Shown here piece after piece: positions 12,701 to 27,917 of a stretch of DNA of 64,000 nt. A program made the position numbers and the translations under genes. Each line of letters opens with the position of its first letter. Position 1 is the stretch's first letter. Source of the stretch: Albula goreensis (Eukaryota; Chordata; Actinopteri; Albuliformes; Albulidae); NCBI GenBank assembly GCA_022829145.1, contig CM040753.1:8722884-8786883 (forward strand), written 5' to 3'. Under the pieces are notes generated by a model. It was not told where the DNA came from. It searched no databases and saw nothing but the letters and a program-made list of their open reading frames with translations.

Positions 12701-15700
12701 TTATCACAACGGTATATTTCACCCTGTTTTATTTACTTTTATTTAATTTATTATGAACATAGGAACACACAATGATGAGGCCGTTCAGTCCAGTCAGGGT
12801 TACCATATTATATTTATTTTGCTAGTAAAACATTAAAAATGATTTTAGAACAAGCAATTGCAGTCATATTAGTGTATGGATGCTTCCACAACACACTTCC
12901 AAAACATTTAGTTTCCTCATTATCTACCCCGCTCTTTTGTTGGTAGAGAAAGACTGCATTTGCACTAAGGCCAATTTAGAGATGGGAGTTTTTCAGACCA
13001 GCAATACACAACAGTTAAAATATAACTACATTGTAGTCAGTCCACACCTCCAGATCACCCATCCTGCCCCTGTTCCACCCACCCGGGGCAAGAGCTAAAT
13101 AAAGCAATGAAAATACAGAGTTTTATCATCATTATTAGCCCTTGCACCACTCCAACATACTGCTCTGTGCTTGCATCTATTTGTTAGAGAGAATCGTGAC
13201 GTGAGGTCATAGATAAGGGCAGAGCCATGGCATGTAAAATTTCTCTCAATGATCTTTCAGTAAGTAAACCCCTTTTTATCTAACTGCATTGTGTCAAAGA
13301 AGCAAAGGAGTGTGAAAAGGAGAGATCAAGGTGAAAGTGAGTAGAGTCATTAGGCAGGAAAAGGGTTAAAACCCGCCTCTCCCCCGGATTCGGTCTGTGG
13401 AGATTTGGGGAGAGGAGAGGGAGGAGCCGGAAAGCAAAGGGTCACCTTCGCTGAAGAATGAATCGAAAGCCAGCCACCAATGAGGAATTCTGGCACAGAG
13501 AGAATCCCTTTCCGGGCGAAACTCCCTCACCATGCTAGTATTGCGTTGCCCCAGGCAAATAGGAACAATAACTTACAGGCAACACTTTTCCTCTCGCAAA
13601 TGAAAAATTGAGTCCCCATCCAAACTGCATGCTGCAGTGCACGCATACATTCATCTCCACACACCTGAGTAATGAGTCACACACAAGCTGCACTGACTCG
13701 CGGTGTGTAGCCGTGTTAAAGAACGCATGTGCATCCTGCAGCCCACGTTGTTGTGAAGCCATTAGGCAGTTAACGTACAACACAGGGAAAGCACACAGAG
13801 AGGCCCAGCTCTTAAGACTGAGACATCATATTACCTTATTTGTTTGTTAATTTTTGTTGTTTGTTTGTTAACCTCTGAAAGCTATATGATATATGTTAAC
13901 ATTAGCCTAGCCATAGATGACCCATTTTGTTCTAGAAGGATGGCTCCATAAATCCATACCTTACCATCAAACGCTTTATAAGTGTAGTTACATGAACTCC
14001 TCATAAAAACTTTGGGTTAGTGTATGCAGCAAATCCCTAAACTAAAATACAATACTTTTAAATTTGAAATGAAATTTAAAAATTGAAATGTTGCAGGCAA
14101 TTGCTTATCATTGGGATATTCATGGATACTTTGTAATTTGTCATTACATTGACATTTCAAAGTACTTTTGGTACTTGCACAGATATGGCCACAGTTAGAG
14201 TACTGTGTGGTTTTGAGCATTACATTATAAGTAAAATATAGAGCCTATTTAAAAAAAAATACAAAGAAGGGCAACTAAATTGGTTCCTGGAATGATATTT
14301 AAAAGTCATCAGGACAGACTCAGGACACAATTAAACTACTGAGGCTTAGCAAAGGGAGATGGGGGTTATTGAGGTTTTTAATCTCATAAAAAAGGCTTAA
14401 CAAGGTGAACTATGAAATATTTTCAGGTTGTTCTGTCAGAATAACAAGGGGGCATAGATGGAAATTAGTTAAATGTACATTCTGTACTAATATCACAAAT
14501 ATATTAACAGAGGTAGTTATGAATGCTCGGAACAGCTTGGCAGGTCATTTAGTAGAGAGAGAGACCCTTGGTGTGTTCAGGTCCACAGGACTGGTTACTC
14601 TGTAGGTAAATGACAGTAGGTTGAATGGTCAGGTCTTTTTATTATCACATATCATTATGTTATAGTCTAATGCCTACCTCAGACAGAAAGAATGACCTAA
14701 CAAATAAAAACATGACCGCTATATTCCTGTTAGCCATTCCATCATGCAGTGTTTTTTACCTGAGATATTATCTAAACTTTAGAGTTTTTGCAGGGAAATC
14801 AGGGGTGTATTATTTGTGCAGAATTGGGCCAATCTTGCTGGTATTAATTAGCCATTATCTCACCAATGATGGTGGAGGAAATAGGTTTCACTTGGTTTGC
14901 AAGCACTTGCAGATTTCTCAATGTGGAACTTGCAGAGCAAAATGTAATTTGGCATCAAGACTCAGGGCACATTACAGAGTGAAATGATTACCCTGTGTCC
15001 AGAGGTTGATTGGGCACTTAATCTCTCCTCCGTGTGACAAAGACCTGAAACGCTGCCAAGTCAACACAAGCCTTTCATAAGATGGAGAGGATCTGCTCCG
15101 CTGAAGGACAGACCAGGGACCTCACTGGCGTGCAATACAAGCTGTCGACCATGTCGCTAAAGGGTGTGCTTCCTGTCTGACCTTGAATCGAGTAAAGAAA
15201 TGCATAAAGATGACAGAGACAAAATTAGGGTGTAGTGACATGGCAAAAATAAAACGTCAGCCATGTTGTCCAAAGACAATTCTTCCTCCAGTCAAAATTT
15301 CCATCACTGCCGTAAGTAGTAACATCGTATTTTGTTTGTTGAGTAAAATGTGAAAAATTGACTGTATGCAGAGCATCACTTTCATAATGTTCGTTAAAAT
15401 TTTTTTCTTTCATTATATTATTTTTTTCAGACAAAATAATAAAAAAAAAAACCTTTATCTTCTATTACATCAGCTGTTATTTTACATTCAGCATTTTGAT
15501 ATTTTATTTTTAGTGTATGTCACATTGTTTATTATTAAAACACTGAACACAAATTAACACTTATCTTCATTTAAACAAGTGAGCTAACCTGTCAGCTAAC
15601 TCTATTCCAGTGCATTATAAAATTAAATCTTCTATAATATATTCATTTTAGATACCATTTGTCCCTGCTGCTCTGGGTTTTATCTACCCTTTTTATGTAT

Positions 15701-18700
15701 ATTTCAGAGTTAATCATTTAAAACATGATGCTGAACTCACAGCAAGCCTTTTCTCTCTCTACATGTGTGAATTAAAACTAATTTCAGACACATCAAGGTG
15801 ACCTCATCTTCCAGAGACCAGCTTGCAGATTGTTTTCCGTCTTAATCTCTGACTCCTAATCGGTCTAAATATAAACAGCCTTTCACCAGCCGTGAAGAAA
15901 AGATCATTAATTAATATTGCCACATCGAATTAGTGACAGTGCAGGTTTAAAGCCATAGAAATTCTGAATGAGAAGGTGTGAAAACTCCAGTGTGGGAGGC
16001 ATTAACACCTTCACCTACGAGAGAATGTGGTCATGGTTTCATATTCCATCATTAGCAGTGAATGATGGAGGAGGTTTAAACACCGAAGGAAACATGTTTG
16101 CTGGGATCTGTCTAAGTGCCTTTCATTCAGAGGTGATGGAGTTGCACAGACCTGCTTGTTGTGAGTAGCATAGGCCAATGGGTGCAAAGGCCGAAACAGT
16201 ATTTTGATAATTTAACCTTCAGTTCTTTAAATAGACAAATAAATATATTCTTAAAATGCAATGCCTGTGAATGTTTAAAAGCCAAAGGAGGGAATTTTAC
16301 TGGGTCATTACCCCTCCAGTAATAGGTGATAGACTACTGCTTTATTCTAAATACGCTCCTTTTTTGAGCTCAGAATGAAGAGTTTTATGCTGTGGATGAT
16401 CACACAATAATGTTTTTACATTTAACGAGAAACACTTTGTACACGAAAAGGTTATATCCATTATGAGCTGTCTCCCTCTTTTGCATAATGTGACCTGTAA
16501 GGCTGTAAAGTGTACTCCAGTACATCGGCTCCCATTTAATGCAGGGGAAACGTCTCTGAGCCAGGGGAAATTGGCTGAAATAAGTTTGGCTGAAATCACC
16601 TTTTTGGAACGCCGGCCAATCCATTCCGAGGCACCCTGGTTGCCCATTTCCAAAGGGGAGCCCTGGTTTATGAGTCGGTAATGCAGAGCTACTGTTCCGT
16701 TCCTACCTTCCCTCTTGCTCGCCGTGGCTGGCTCTTCCAGGCTGACCGCGCATTAATAAAAAGGAGAAGAGGAAAAAAAGGCTCACACTTCATTTAAAAC
16801 GTAATCAAGTTCATTGCAATTTCATAGACGCTCAGGTACCAAATAGGTTCTGATAAATCATCGCTACGGCTCCCGTTCGTCTCTGTGGGTGGTGGGGTTG
16901 GGGGGAGTGGAGGAATGGGGGTGGGGGTTATCTGCACTTGTCAGGCTACAGAGGAACTCCCTCTCTGCCCTTTTAATGACCTTACATGAGGGAGAGGCGA
17001 GTCCTCATCATCACCCGTTCCCCTGACAGCGAGGCCCCGCCCACCCACATGCATGGCCGAGCAGCAGGACACACCTGTCCCCAGTGAAGTGACCGCTCCT
17101 CCCCGGCTCCAGAGCACCCCCGCCTCTTGCCTCCTCCTGGCTCCAAGGGTGTCCTCAGGTAACCGGGGGGAGCTTGGGCTATGTCCAGAGCTGACAGATT
17201 GATTCTCCTCAAATGGAAATGAAACCTTCCCCAATGGGAAAAATCCAGGTGTCCGTTTTTATTTTTCTAAATTACTGCCGTGTTCTCAACTCAGATTTGA
17301 ACTTGAATTCAGAGTGTAAAAGCCAATATACAGATTAGAGAGCAAATGTAGAATGGCAGTTTTGCCAAAGATGTTTTTTTTTTTCATATATATAGAACAA
17401 TATATAATAAACCATACAAATTGAATACATGTAAGTAATGATGTGTATATGTATTTATGTGGTAGTTCTAGTGTAACATATTGCTATATGCCATTAACTC
17501 TAAACAAAATGCAAGCATGTGAGTATGGATGTTTGTATGCTTTTGCTGGGAGGGTGAATGTGGGATTTGGCAGAGACATATGGAAAGCCGCCTGGAAATG
17601 AGAATGTATGTACTTTAGGGGGAGAGGGGAGTTCAGACTTAGAAAACACCTTGAGGATTAATTAGGCGTTAGATTGCTTGCAGGGCAAGTAACTCTCTGA
17701 ATTTATAATACCAGGCTTCCTGTAAAGACCAGTCAATTCATTTTCCGGACGACCTTAGAGTAAACTTAGGTAATGCTGTGCATTGTACTAGGTGTAGTGA
17801 CATATGAATGTTTGCTAATGTATGTTAGTAAACTATAAATCATTTTACAGGTGTTATATTTTGGAATGTTATTCCATTGTAGTTTATGTAATTAATGACA
17901 GTACTGTGTGGCAGTGAAATATTCCTCATGTCCTTGGTTAATACTTTACATTTTGTGCATGATTCAGTCAAACTGACGTACCATATTCTGCATGAATGTT
18001 CAACAATCATAAAATGAAGGAAAAAAGTTTTGCATGAAACAGCTAGAGGAACATGGTTTTTGCAGAAATTTTCTCTTATACAGTACAAGCATCTGCAGGA
18101 AGAGATTTCTAGTGCTGTTAAACAGATGTCCAGAGCAGTCCATTGTATCTGTATCATTACATCTCTGTAATATTTTTGTCTATCTTAAATCTTAAACTCA
18201 TTTCCTGGCTGACATTTTCTCAGAAAGAAGTGTGACTGGTTTTGTCAAGTCAGCTGGGCACGGGCGGTCAGAACTGAGTGAGGAAAAACTCCTGCAGCCC
18301 TTCTTTCAGAACTTGGAATGACCTTTCCCTGTTGTTTATCGTACGTTTGATCAGCAGGAGTAGGCAAAGTGGTACTTAGTGTGAGTGGGCTGTCTTTCTG
18401 GTCTAGTGGGCTCTCTCCTCTGTTAAGTACACCTGATCGCTACGAGTAATGATGACACTCTGGAATCTCTCAGTGCCTAGTTAATCTCAGGTACATTGAA
18501 AATCCATTTCCTCCTTACTGTTTTAGCCGACGTGTTCTTAGAGGCTGCTCACATTCATTTATGTGCAGTGTTAGTGCATACGAATGAAGTCTCAATGCCC
18601 ATATGAAATAAATCCTGTAGTGCATAAAGAAATGTTTCTAATAACATGAGGCAGAGTGATCTTTATCGACTACTAGCCCCCTCTTGTGGAATTACCATGT

Positions 18701-21700
18701 CTGTCATCCAGTTTTCAAGATGATTAAGAGACAGTTAAAAGTCAAAAGCTATCAAGCTCCATTAGCTGTTTGTGTGTCATCATTTTAATTTTTTTTTTCA
18801 ATTTTCATTTAACTTTCATGGTAATAAGGAAAGGAAGAAAACTTTTTTTTTTTTTTTCACTAAACCTAATTACCAAGACTCGGGGCTTCTAACAACCCTG
18901 CAAAAATGTTAAGGTGATTTGTAACAGTTTCTATTGCTCGCTCTCCCCCTCAATCCCACCCACACACAGCTACTTACGTGTGCATGCACACTTAATGCTT
19001 ATTACTGTTCTGCCTCATTCTTTAAGAATTAAAAACCTGGTAACCTTGAATGAGGTGTTACAGTGTCTCATGAATACAGTTTTTCAGAGGCATGTAAGAG
19101 GTACTGACAGGTGCTCCATGCTGCATTGCCAAACCAGTGTGGCCTGTATGTCCCGAACAAGCAAAAGCCCCCTTAGGAGGGAAAAGGGATTGTGTTCAGG
19201 TTACTCTATATTCACTTCATTTGCTTGTTTCCTCTTTCAAATAAGGATTATGGCAGTGCAATAAATATAAATGAGCACAAGATGACTTTGATTTGGGCCA
19301 AGAGGGTAGTACCACAACATCTGATAAGCCTAAAGGCAAAAACGTCATGAGCACTGAGAACATGAAGTGTGATACGACAAACAAATGTAATATCTCACAC
19401 ATGGTATTCCAACAAATTACAGATATATGCAGTGAGTAACAGTAATAGGAAATAATATGAAGAAAATCACTAAGTACAAGGGTGGTGGCCAGTCACTGCA
19501 GCTCATATTGCTTTGATAGTGGAAGTGACTGGCCACCACCCTTGTACTTTTTCTGTATATTATTTCCTACCACTGTTACTCACTGTGGCAGTGAGTGTTA
19601 ATGTCTGTAATGAAAGTGCGGCAATGTGAGTGTGTATGTTCACAGGACTCAAACACAGCCCAGACAGGGTAATTTTACAGCTAACAGCAGGTTTTCAGCG
19701 AAGGCTAAGCTGTCATCGGTGATAAGACCCTGGCCTTTCCAAAAACAAAGGCCATGTGACCCCCAGATGGGATGGACAGGCGTTCGGTCGCACAGCACCA
19801 CGTACAACTGGCTGGGAAACCTCCCAAACAAATGCACTCATAATTTCGAGTTGTTCTTCTTTTAATGATCTGTTCACCAGGCACTTGAGTGATCCACAGT
19901 GTCTTAATAACAGTCTGACGTGCGTTCGCATCCGCTTGGACAGAGGGGGGAGGGATCCTCTGTATGGAGCTCCTGACATGTCACTTGGTAATTACACAGC
20001 GTTCAGCCCGACTGTCAGAGGGCTGCCGTATAATTTTCATAGGTTGCTGCACAGATGACATGGATGTGCTGTTTCCTTTTTGTCTTGGTATTTGTCTCCA
20101 CACCCCCCACTATATAATATCCACTAATGATAGAATCATAAATAAGTGTGTAGCAGCTGTTAACTCATATTCTTGTGTTTTAGTGTCTAATTCATCGAAA
20201 GTTGTTTCTCTGTATGCACTTATGAGCTGCTTGCAGCCATGCCTCTCATTGACAGATAGTGTGTTTATGCATCAAACTTGTTCTGACACTGCTGTCTAGA
20301 GAAGTGATGGATTGTGGGTAAAAACCAAGAGAGCAAGGGCCAGACTAGTTCGTTAGGGTTGCTATTTTTGAAGGTTGGTCTGGAGGAAGAAAATACCTGG
20401 GAAATGTGTACTCAGGCTTGAGATATTGGAGGCTTAAGTTGTTTTGCATTAATTGTATGTGACACACACTATCTGACTGGAAGTTATTTTAGCTTAGTTT
20501 ATTATGTGCATACTCAATGAGTTGGACACACACAGAGTTCAATCAAGATTCATTCTTCATTTTGGCCTAGACTCAATCAACATTTACCCTCAACTCTGGC
20601 TGACAATTAAATAAAAGTTGTGCTTGTTAATTAAAAAAATGTGGCTGAATGTGTGAGAGTGTGCAGAATGTGCATGTGCATGCACCTGAGTCAAAGCTAA
20701 GCATTTATGCTCAATGCAGGCTCATGTGACTGATGCAAACATGCCACTGTCTTTCTGAGTTAAGTGACTGCCAAGGTTAAGGAAAAGTGTGCTTGCATAA
20801 ATGCTTGTAACACTGAGTTTAGTTTGTAATCAAAATTACGCTGGTATTGAGCTTCATTCAATATCTTGACACAAGTCATCCGATTTAAGGTGCCATTTTA
20901 AATGGCAGCAGTGTAGTTGATTTTGTTTTTGCATGCAATAGTTTTGAATTGATATCACTTTTTTAGCAATTAAGTCTTTGTGTATCACAGAATTTTCTCA
21001 AGAATCCTAAATATCTAATGACTCCAAGGACCACTAAGGCTAAGATGGAGTTAAATATTTTTTTCATTCAGTATTTTAGTTATTTTGAACAGCCGTGGTT
21101 TGCAAATGCACAACAGAAGTTAATACAGTTATATAATGAAATGTACTTTTTCAGTAGTGCAAAGCTATCCTGTGAAAAATCTCTTAAATTTTATGTCTCT
21201 TAAATTTTTTTCCAAAAAAATTTTCTGTGGGTTGAAAACAAATTCAAAATTCTTAATTTGCCATGGCCAGTGGCAATACTAAATAAACACTGAATTCAAT
21301 ATGTCAAAGGTTTTATTCCAGGCGATGTTGAGAGTGTAGAGAATTTTGTGGAGAAAGTGAGACACTGTACCTGGTAAAAAATACTTTTCTTTACAATGTG
21401 GATGAGCACTGAGTGCAACCAAAGCCAAAACAAGTGCGGGTGCTGTGAGAAGTGCTCAAACAAAACTATACAATTACCTGTTTTGGCTCTTTACCAATTT
21501 CAGGCATGCCACTCTTGCTTTCCAAACACTGCACACATGACATTTTCCCTTGATCCCTTGTTGACTGTTTAGAATTAAAAAAAGCCCACCTTAAGCTATG
21601 AATCAAATGTCAGATGTGGCAGCGTAGTGGAACCATATCAATAGTTTATGATATATGGTTTGCTGGAAGGCTTTAGGAGTGGAGGCTCTGCCAAACATGT

Positions 21701-24700
21701 ATGCTCTGTGCTCGCTCCACCATGTTCACCGTGCTGCGGAATGACTGAGTTGTTATGCTCCTCGAGCAGGCCCTCTCGCACATTCTGCTTCTCCTTCTCA
21801 ATGGAAGCTTTACATCTCCCATTTACAGCAAAATAAATCTGAGATTAAGGAAAAAAATACGTCTGTCACTGGAAATGTAATCAGTGTGTAGGTTTATATA
21901 TTTATATAGCCTTGCTTTTGTTACCCTCAATCTCTACTCTACATATAGTCAGAGGAATTTGCATCTGTTCCGTCTGCCATATTTCCCTAATCTGAGACGC
22001 GTTTGAGGTTTGACGCTTGGCAGGGACATTACAGATGGGTTCAAAGCGCCCGGATGGTTTTGAAGTCTGGCGATTGCCAGGGTCGTTTGAGAACATTATA
22101 ATTTGATATCTTCAAGAACCACAGAGCTGACTGAGCTCCACGCTCTGGGTCACAGTCAACGGAACAGACCTATCAGATGATGTTCTTGTCTTCATAGTGT
22201 GGGTTCTGCACATTTCTCCTTAAATTACATGAAAGTGCCTGGTCCCCACATTGCACAAACTCCCCATATCATCATGGAGCCACCTTTATGGGTAAAAGCA
22301 AGCTGTTTCTTTACAGAACTGCAATGTTTCCTATTGCTTTTATTCCTGATCCAAATCCATAGAGCAAAAATCAGTTTCATTTAGATATGTAGCCACTTAC
22401 ATATTTTCTAAATATCTTTTTTTTTTACAATCACAAGGTATATGTATGTAATGTTTGTTATATATGTATATAATGTTTGTTATTTACATTTAAAAACTGT
22501 CAAATGCTTTGTTTTGAATGTCGGTGAGTCTCTCTATGGCAACACATTATTGTTTGTAAGATGAAGACATATTGCTGGATGGCACTAAGAGATGCACCAA
22601 GTCTAATTCACAAATCAAAACTTATACCTGCTTCTTTTTTTAAACCCAATTTTTGACTGCCATGTATTGCTTGTGTAACACCATGGTCTTATTAGAATGA
22701 AAATTTGTCCCTGTAACATGGGAAGTTGAACAATAAGGTGCCATACCTCCGATTTCAAACCCCCACCCTCCACACCCCCACCACAGATGTCTTAGTACAG
22801 CACATCATCCTTATAATGCATGCAGAAGTGGCCAAACTGAAGACGCAAAGTGACAGCGCGTGGACTTATCCCAGACCGGGCTGATCATTAACGATCTGGC
22901 CTTTTTTTCCCAGCCAATCTGTTTAGGGGCAAGGGCCCTCCTGATTCATGAGCAGATTAATGAGCGGTTTCCGAGCGGCCCCCTCCGAGAGTGGAGTGTC
23001 AGCCATCCTTTAAGTGAACCAAAGTGCCGCTTGTTAAAACTCAACGTGAGCTCTCTCATTTCACATCCTTCCGTGTTACTTTCTTTTTCTTTTTTTTTCT
23101 CTTCCCCCTGCTTAGCCAGGGTCATGTTATCACTTTGAAGGTGCCACACTTCTGCCTTTTAATACATTATGCATAAACGCACTGATGTGTGTTTTACAGG
23201 ATCTGTGACATTATCGAGCCATTTCAATAATATCTCTTTTTATTTAGGTGGCAAGGTTAATTATATGGGATTGATGCAGATCGGAGTGTGGACGTAAATG
23301 AGTGGAAAACCATCTGCGCCCTGGGTTTTGAATCTGTGACAAATACACACACCTTCTCATTGTGCATTGTGTCTTTCTTCCATATATAATGAAATCATTG
23401 CCAGCTGTCCTGAACTTTATGGGGGGCCCTTTTTTGAATAGAGATGTAAGACGCAGCTTTAAATTTTCCATTGCGTTACTCTGCTTCACCCCAAAACAGA
23501 GGTGTCGTTCCCAGTTGGGTGCCATTCCCAGGTCACGCACCTTGCTCCTGCCAGAGATAGGGCTTATCGAGACATCCATTTCCGTCTACCTGTTTATTTG
23601 TTTGACTTCAGACACATCCTTATTTATTCAAATATAACAGCCGTTAGTCTGTTTGCAATGATAAGCTTTGCTGTTTTCACAGCCATTTGGCTTTTTGTCC
23701 TCCCACCTGAACAAGCACAAATTTGGATAGAGGCAGATTGCAGGCTGTATTGGCTGGAAAGTGAGCAGTGGGTCATTCAATGTCAAATTAGGGTTCTTTT
23801 TTGTAATACGTTGGCTACAATTTGGTTGCATTTAAATACTCCCCAGCTTTGTATGATTTTAGCTCCAAAGGTAGTATGTAATAAAGTGTTTAACCTATGT
23901 GTATCCTATACTATACAAGAAAGACAATGTATATAATTGAAAAAAATTACTCATAATAATGCATTTTGCTATTGCTTGTAGCTAAACATCTCTAAAAATA
24001 TACTGCAGGGAAAATTTCATTTCAGGTTAGCAGTCATGTTCACATTTTATTGAAAAATAATATTAAAATGGCTCCCCAGATAGCTCTTAATCTGTTTTTA
24101 CGTTTCCCCCTCTGGGTTAAAATGGTGTAGAGTTTCATTTTATCTTTTGTGCTGAAGATATTAATTATTCTAGCCATCACTTGTTCCATTACATTCTATG
24201 ATGTACAAGAGGAAGTTTCAGATGGTATAAGGCCTGATAAACAACACTCTTCCAACACAGTGGGATTAATCCATAGACTTTAATTCACCAATGTACACCA
24301 CCACACAAGTGGGTTAGCAATAAGGTTGCTTTGCCTATAGCAATGTCAATGGCACCATGTTACTGATTAGCTGCCATTTAGGCCACATCTGTCTCTGGGG
24401 TAAAAGGTGGCCGGGAGGCTCGATCTGCCTTCTTGGAGGCTGAAAATTGCTTTGTAAGGGGGGGAAATTGATGTGAAAGGGGTTAGCTATGCAGACATGG
24501 GCCCAGAGAGAGACAGGTTTCTGAACATTGGCCACAGTCTGAAAACTACATACCATATTAATTACATGAACCTCTGAATGATGTAGCATGCTCTTTACTC
24601 CCGTTTTTGCCTTCCTCCTGTTTTAGCACCAACAGGAAGCATAATTATTGAGCTCGCCAAGCAATCAGACATGTTTCTGTGAATGGACCAGTGCCAGAGT

Positions 24701-27700
24701 CACTATGTGGACTTATTTTACAAGGATTATGCCCACAAATTATTAAAAATCTTATGAACCTGAAGGGGTCAGCCTGGTTCCATGACTACGGCTAAAAATA
24801 AGTATTATTGTTTAATTAATTTCCAATATTTCTAGATCCTAACCACTGTTTATGGACCAAGCAGAGGGGAAATCTTGGTTCCAGAACGGTGTGGGAAGAT
24901 GCACTCTCTGCTTCTGCTACATAACATTTCAATAAAACCTGAATCACTTTTTTCTTGGCTGACATTGGAGCATGACCTTACTGTAGAAGCTAAATGACGA
25001 TTTGTCCACTGTGAAAGCAGTTCCTTCCTTTGTACCATGCTTAGCTGCCTTCAGAAATCCAAATAAGGATCAGAATATTAAAGTTTACATTTTCATGAAG
25101 TTCCCCTAATTTATTCTGGAGTCATGGGCAAAATAAATGTCTCGTTATTCTGCAAGAATACATATCTGACTTAATTTTACTTTCTGACTTAATTAACAGC
25201 TCTCTTAATTCATTTGGAATATTCATGCAGATTAATTTGCACAGTAGTTGGACCAAAATGTAGTTTCATCTATTCATAATGGTTAGCTTGTGTAATTGTT
25301 ATCATTATGTTAATGTAAATACCATCCAAAGTATAGCATATAATAATGAGTTTGCTGAATTTTGAAAATGAGCAATCTCACTAACTAGAGAATGAGTCAG
25401 CAGTTTCTTTGTTCTGAGCTGTAATAGTTGTAAAATGTGTTTCTGTTTGGTTCCTTCTGAATCTATCTAAAACTATGTATCCATTAGTTATTGTCAGAGA
25501 GTTCTCGCTTCCTGAATTAAAAATTCATCAGCTGAAGATGTCAAATTCCTTTTTATACTACATACCATTGTATAGTATTTTTCATTGCTGGTAGCTCAAT
25601 TAGCAGGTCAAAAATGGCTGGGCCTTGAGTCAACAATATTGAATGACTTCATTTATTCCTTCATGATGAAAAAAATGAATGCTATTATATGTGGCATGCG
25701 CAGATATTTCTCACAGATCTTACTTGTAATGTCTGAACTGAAATTCATCACTTGCATTTTTTTGGCTGGCATAAAGGCAATTAAGATAAAACTAGATTAG
25801 ACTGGATGTTCCATTTAAGAAATGTTGGTGACCTCTAATATCTGTTGAGAGTTTCAGTGAAGCCAGCTGAATTGTCCATTTTGCCTACTGTGAGTAATTC
25901 ACAGGTCTCAGATTAGTAACTTTTTAAGCAAAGTAGATACAATGTAAAGGTTTTAAGTCCTTGCTTAGCCCTGTAGGCTACCTTATAGCAGGTCATGTCA
26001 TAACAATTTTCATTTGGCTTCACCGTTGAGGACTGATTATTTTTGCAGATAAATGATTTGCAGGAATAAAGTCTGTCCAGAAATGGTATGTGGAATGAGG
26101 CGCTAGTCTGGGCCCCTCTCCTCTTTCCCCATGTCACACGGGAGGAGAAGGGAAGCAAGCAGGCAGATTCCTCTGTGACCTGGCCACTCATTGTTTTTTC
26201 CCTCTGTATCTTCCATGTGGCTAATAGGAAATGCTTTTTTATGGTGCGCGGGCCGCCTTATCTGACTGAAAACACCCTGCTGATCACACTAAAAGCATCA
26301 GTGGGTAAAGTCTGTTGAGCAGACTGCACAGCCATCTGGACATTGCTCCAGAAAGGTTGGACATGGTTTGAGGCAACATTGTATCGCACTTTAAAATCTG
26401 CACACAGTTCATCTTCTACAGAAGCTGTCAGAACACTTTTTCATGGCCAACCTTTAAAAGAGAAAGAAAACCAAATAGAGGATTTAGAAAGAAATCAAAC
26501 AAAAAAAAATATCAACATATCTGTCCAAGTGATCCCTCTTTAAAATCAAGAAGAATTTCCAATGGTGGTAATGGGAAATTTGCTTCACAGTGGGCAGCTG
26601 GAGCTTTTGAGATTTTTAAAAGACCCCCTCCCCCTCCCACCCCCCCAAAGGCAAGACTTGCGCATTGAATAGATATCGACTTTCAAAAAGCCATCGATTT
26701 CACAGGAGAAATAAAGATGATATAGTGGCAGAAACACTATTAAAACTTGGGAGAATGAATGCCTCTATGAAGAAATATAAGACGTAGCCCATTTTATGCA
26801 GTCATCACAGCTCTGGTGGGGCCTGATAAGGTAGCAGGGGGGCTGAAAGAATTGCAAGCACACGTGTGGACGTATGATTGCATTCTTGAAGTTGATATTG
26901 CGGCGTGCTGCGGCATCGTGGACATACAGCAGGAAATGGACATCAACACTTCCACACAATGAATGTAGTTAATTGCTAGCGAGGCTTGTCCACGGCCATA
27001 ATTTCATTTAGCAATTTTTTACACTGGCATCCCACATCATGGTAGGCTGGAACCACCATTTAAAAAAAAACAACAATTTAAAAAAATAATAATACTATTC
27101 AGGCTTTATTAAAAGAAGATTGGATCTCAGTTTTGCAGGATAACTAAGGTGGCCAAGCAACAACAAAAAATAATCGTATAAAGAATTGTTCTTTTCCACA
27201 TCTCAAGATATATGAGTTATCCAACAAGAAATAGTGAAGAACGTCTGGCTAATTCTTCATGGCTAACCCCAGATGACATGTGTTTGTTCTTGATAGCTAG
27301 CTGAACTGAGACAGTGAGTTTGGGAGTTGTCTAACTTGAGGTGATTTTTGTAAAACTGTATATCTGAGCTCTTCAGCACTACCAGGTGGCTGATGAAGTC
27401 TCTGCTCTTATCCAGTGATATCCTGGTGAGAGTATGAATGTCTGTAACAGTGACATTTTTTAAAAATGTTTATAGTATTGTAGGCAATTATGTGAAAAGC
27501 CATGCCCAAATGCAAGTTTATCCACTAGCCATGTGGTCATGTTTTGTTACTTGGTTCTGTATAAAAGTGTTATGAACCTTGGCCTACATAAGTACATTCT
27601 ACCCCAGATATGCTAAGAGAAGATGGCAGTCCACAAGGCACTTGCATATGTTCCTAATGGGGGTTTGTAATCGCCAAAGCAAGTTCGAAATGAATGAAAA

Positions 27701-27867
27701 GGAACAGTGATTTGTAATATTTTTCTTCTGTAATATGGATCTCTATAGCACCACCTTGTGTTTTGATCAGGCTAATACTTTGGGGCTGGACTCAAACACC
27801 AATAAAAACAATATCATTAATTATTAATGCCATGAAATTATTGTGTTGACAGGTTTAAGTGAAAGCA

Positions 27868-27917
<50 letters not shown>

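Noticed and set aside
19473..19548. The hairpin as a microRNA precursor
   Set aside because: A perfect 24-bp stem with a 28-base loop and long outer arms fits a foldback element better; no known miRNA seed was recognised.
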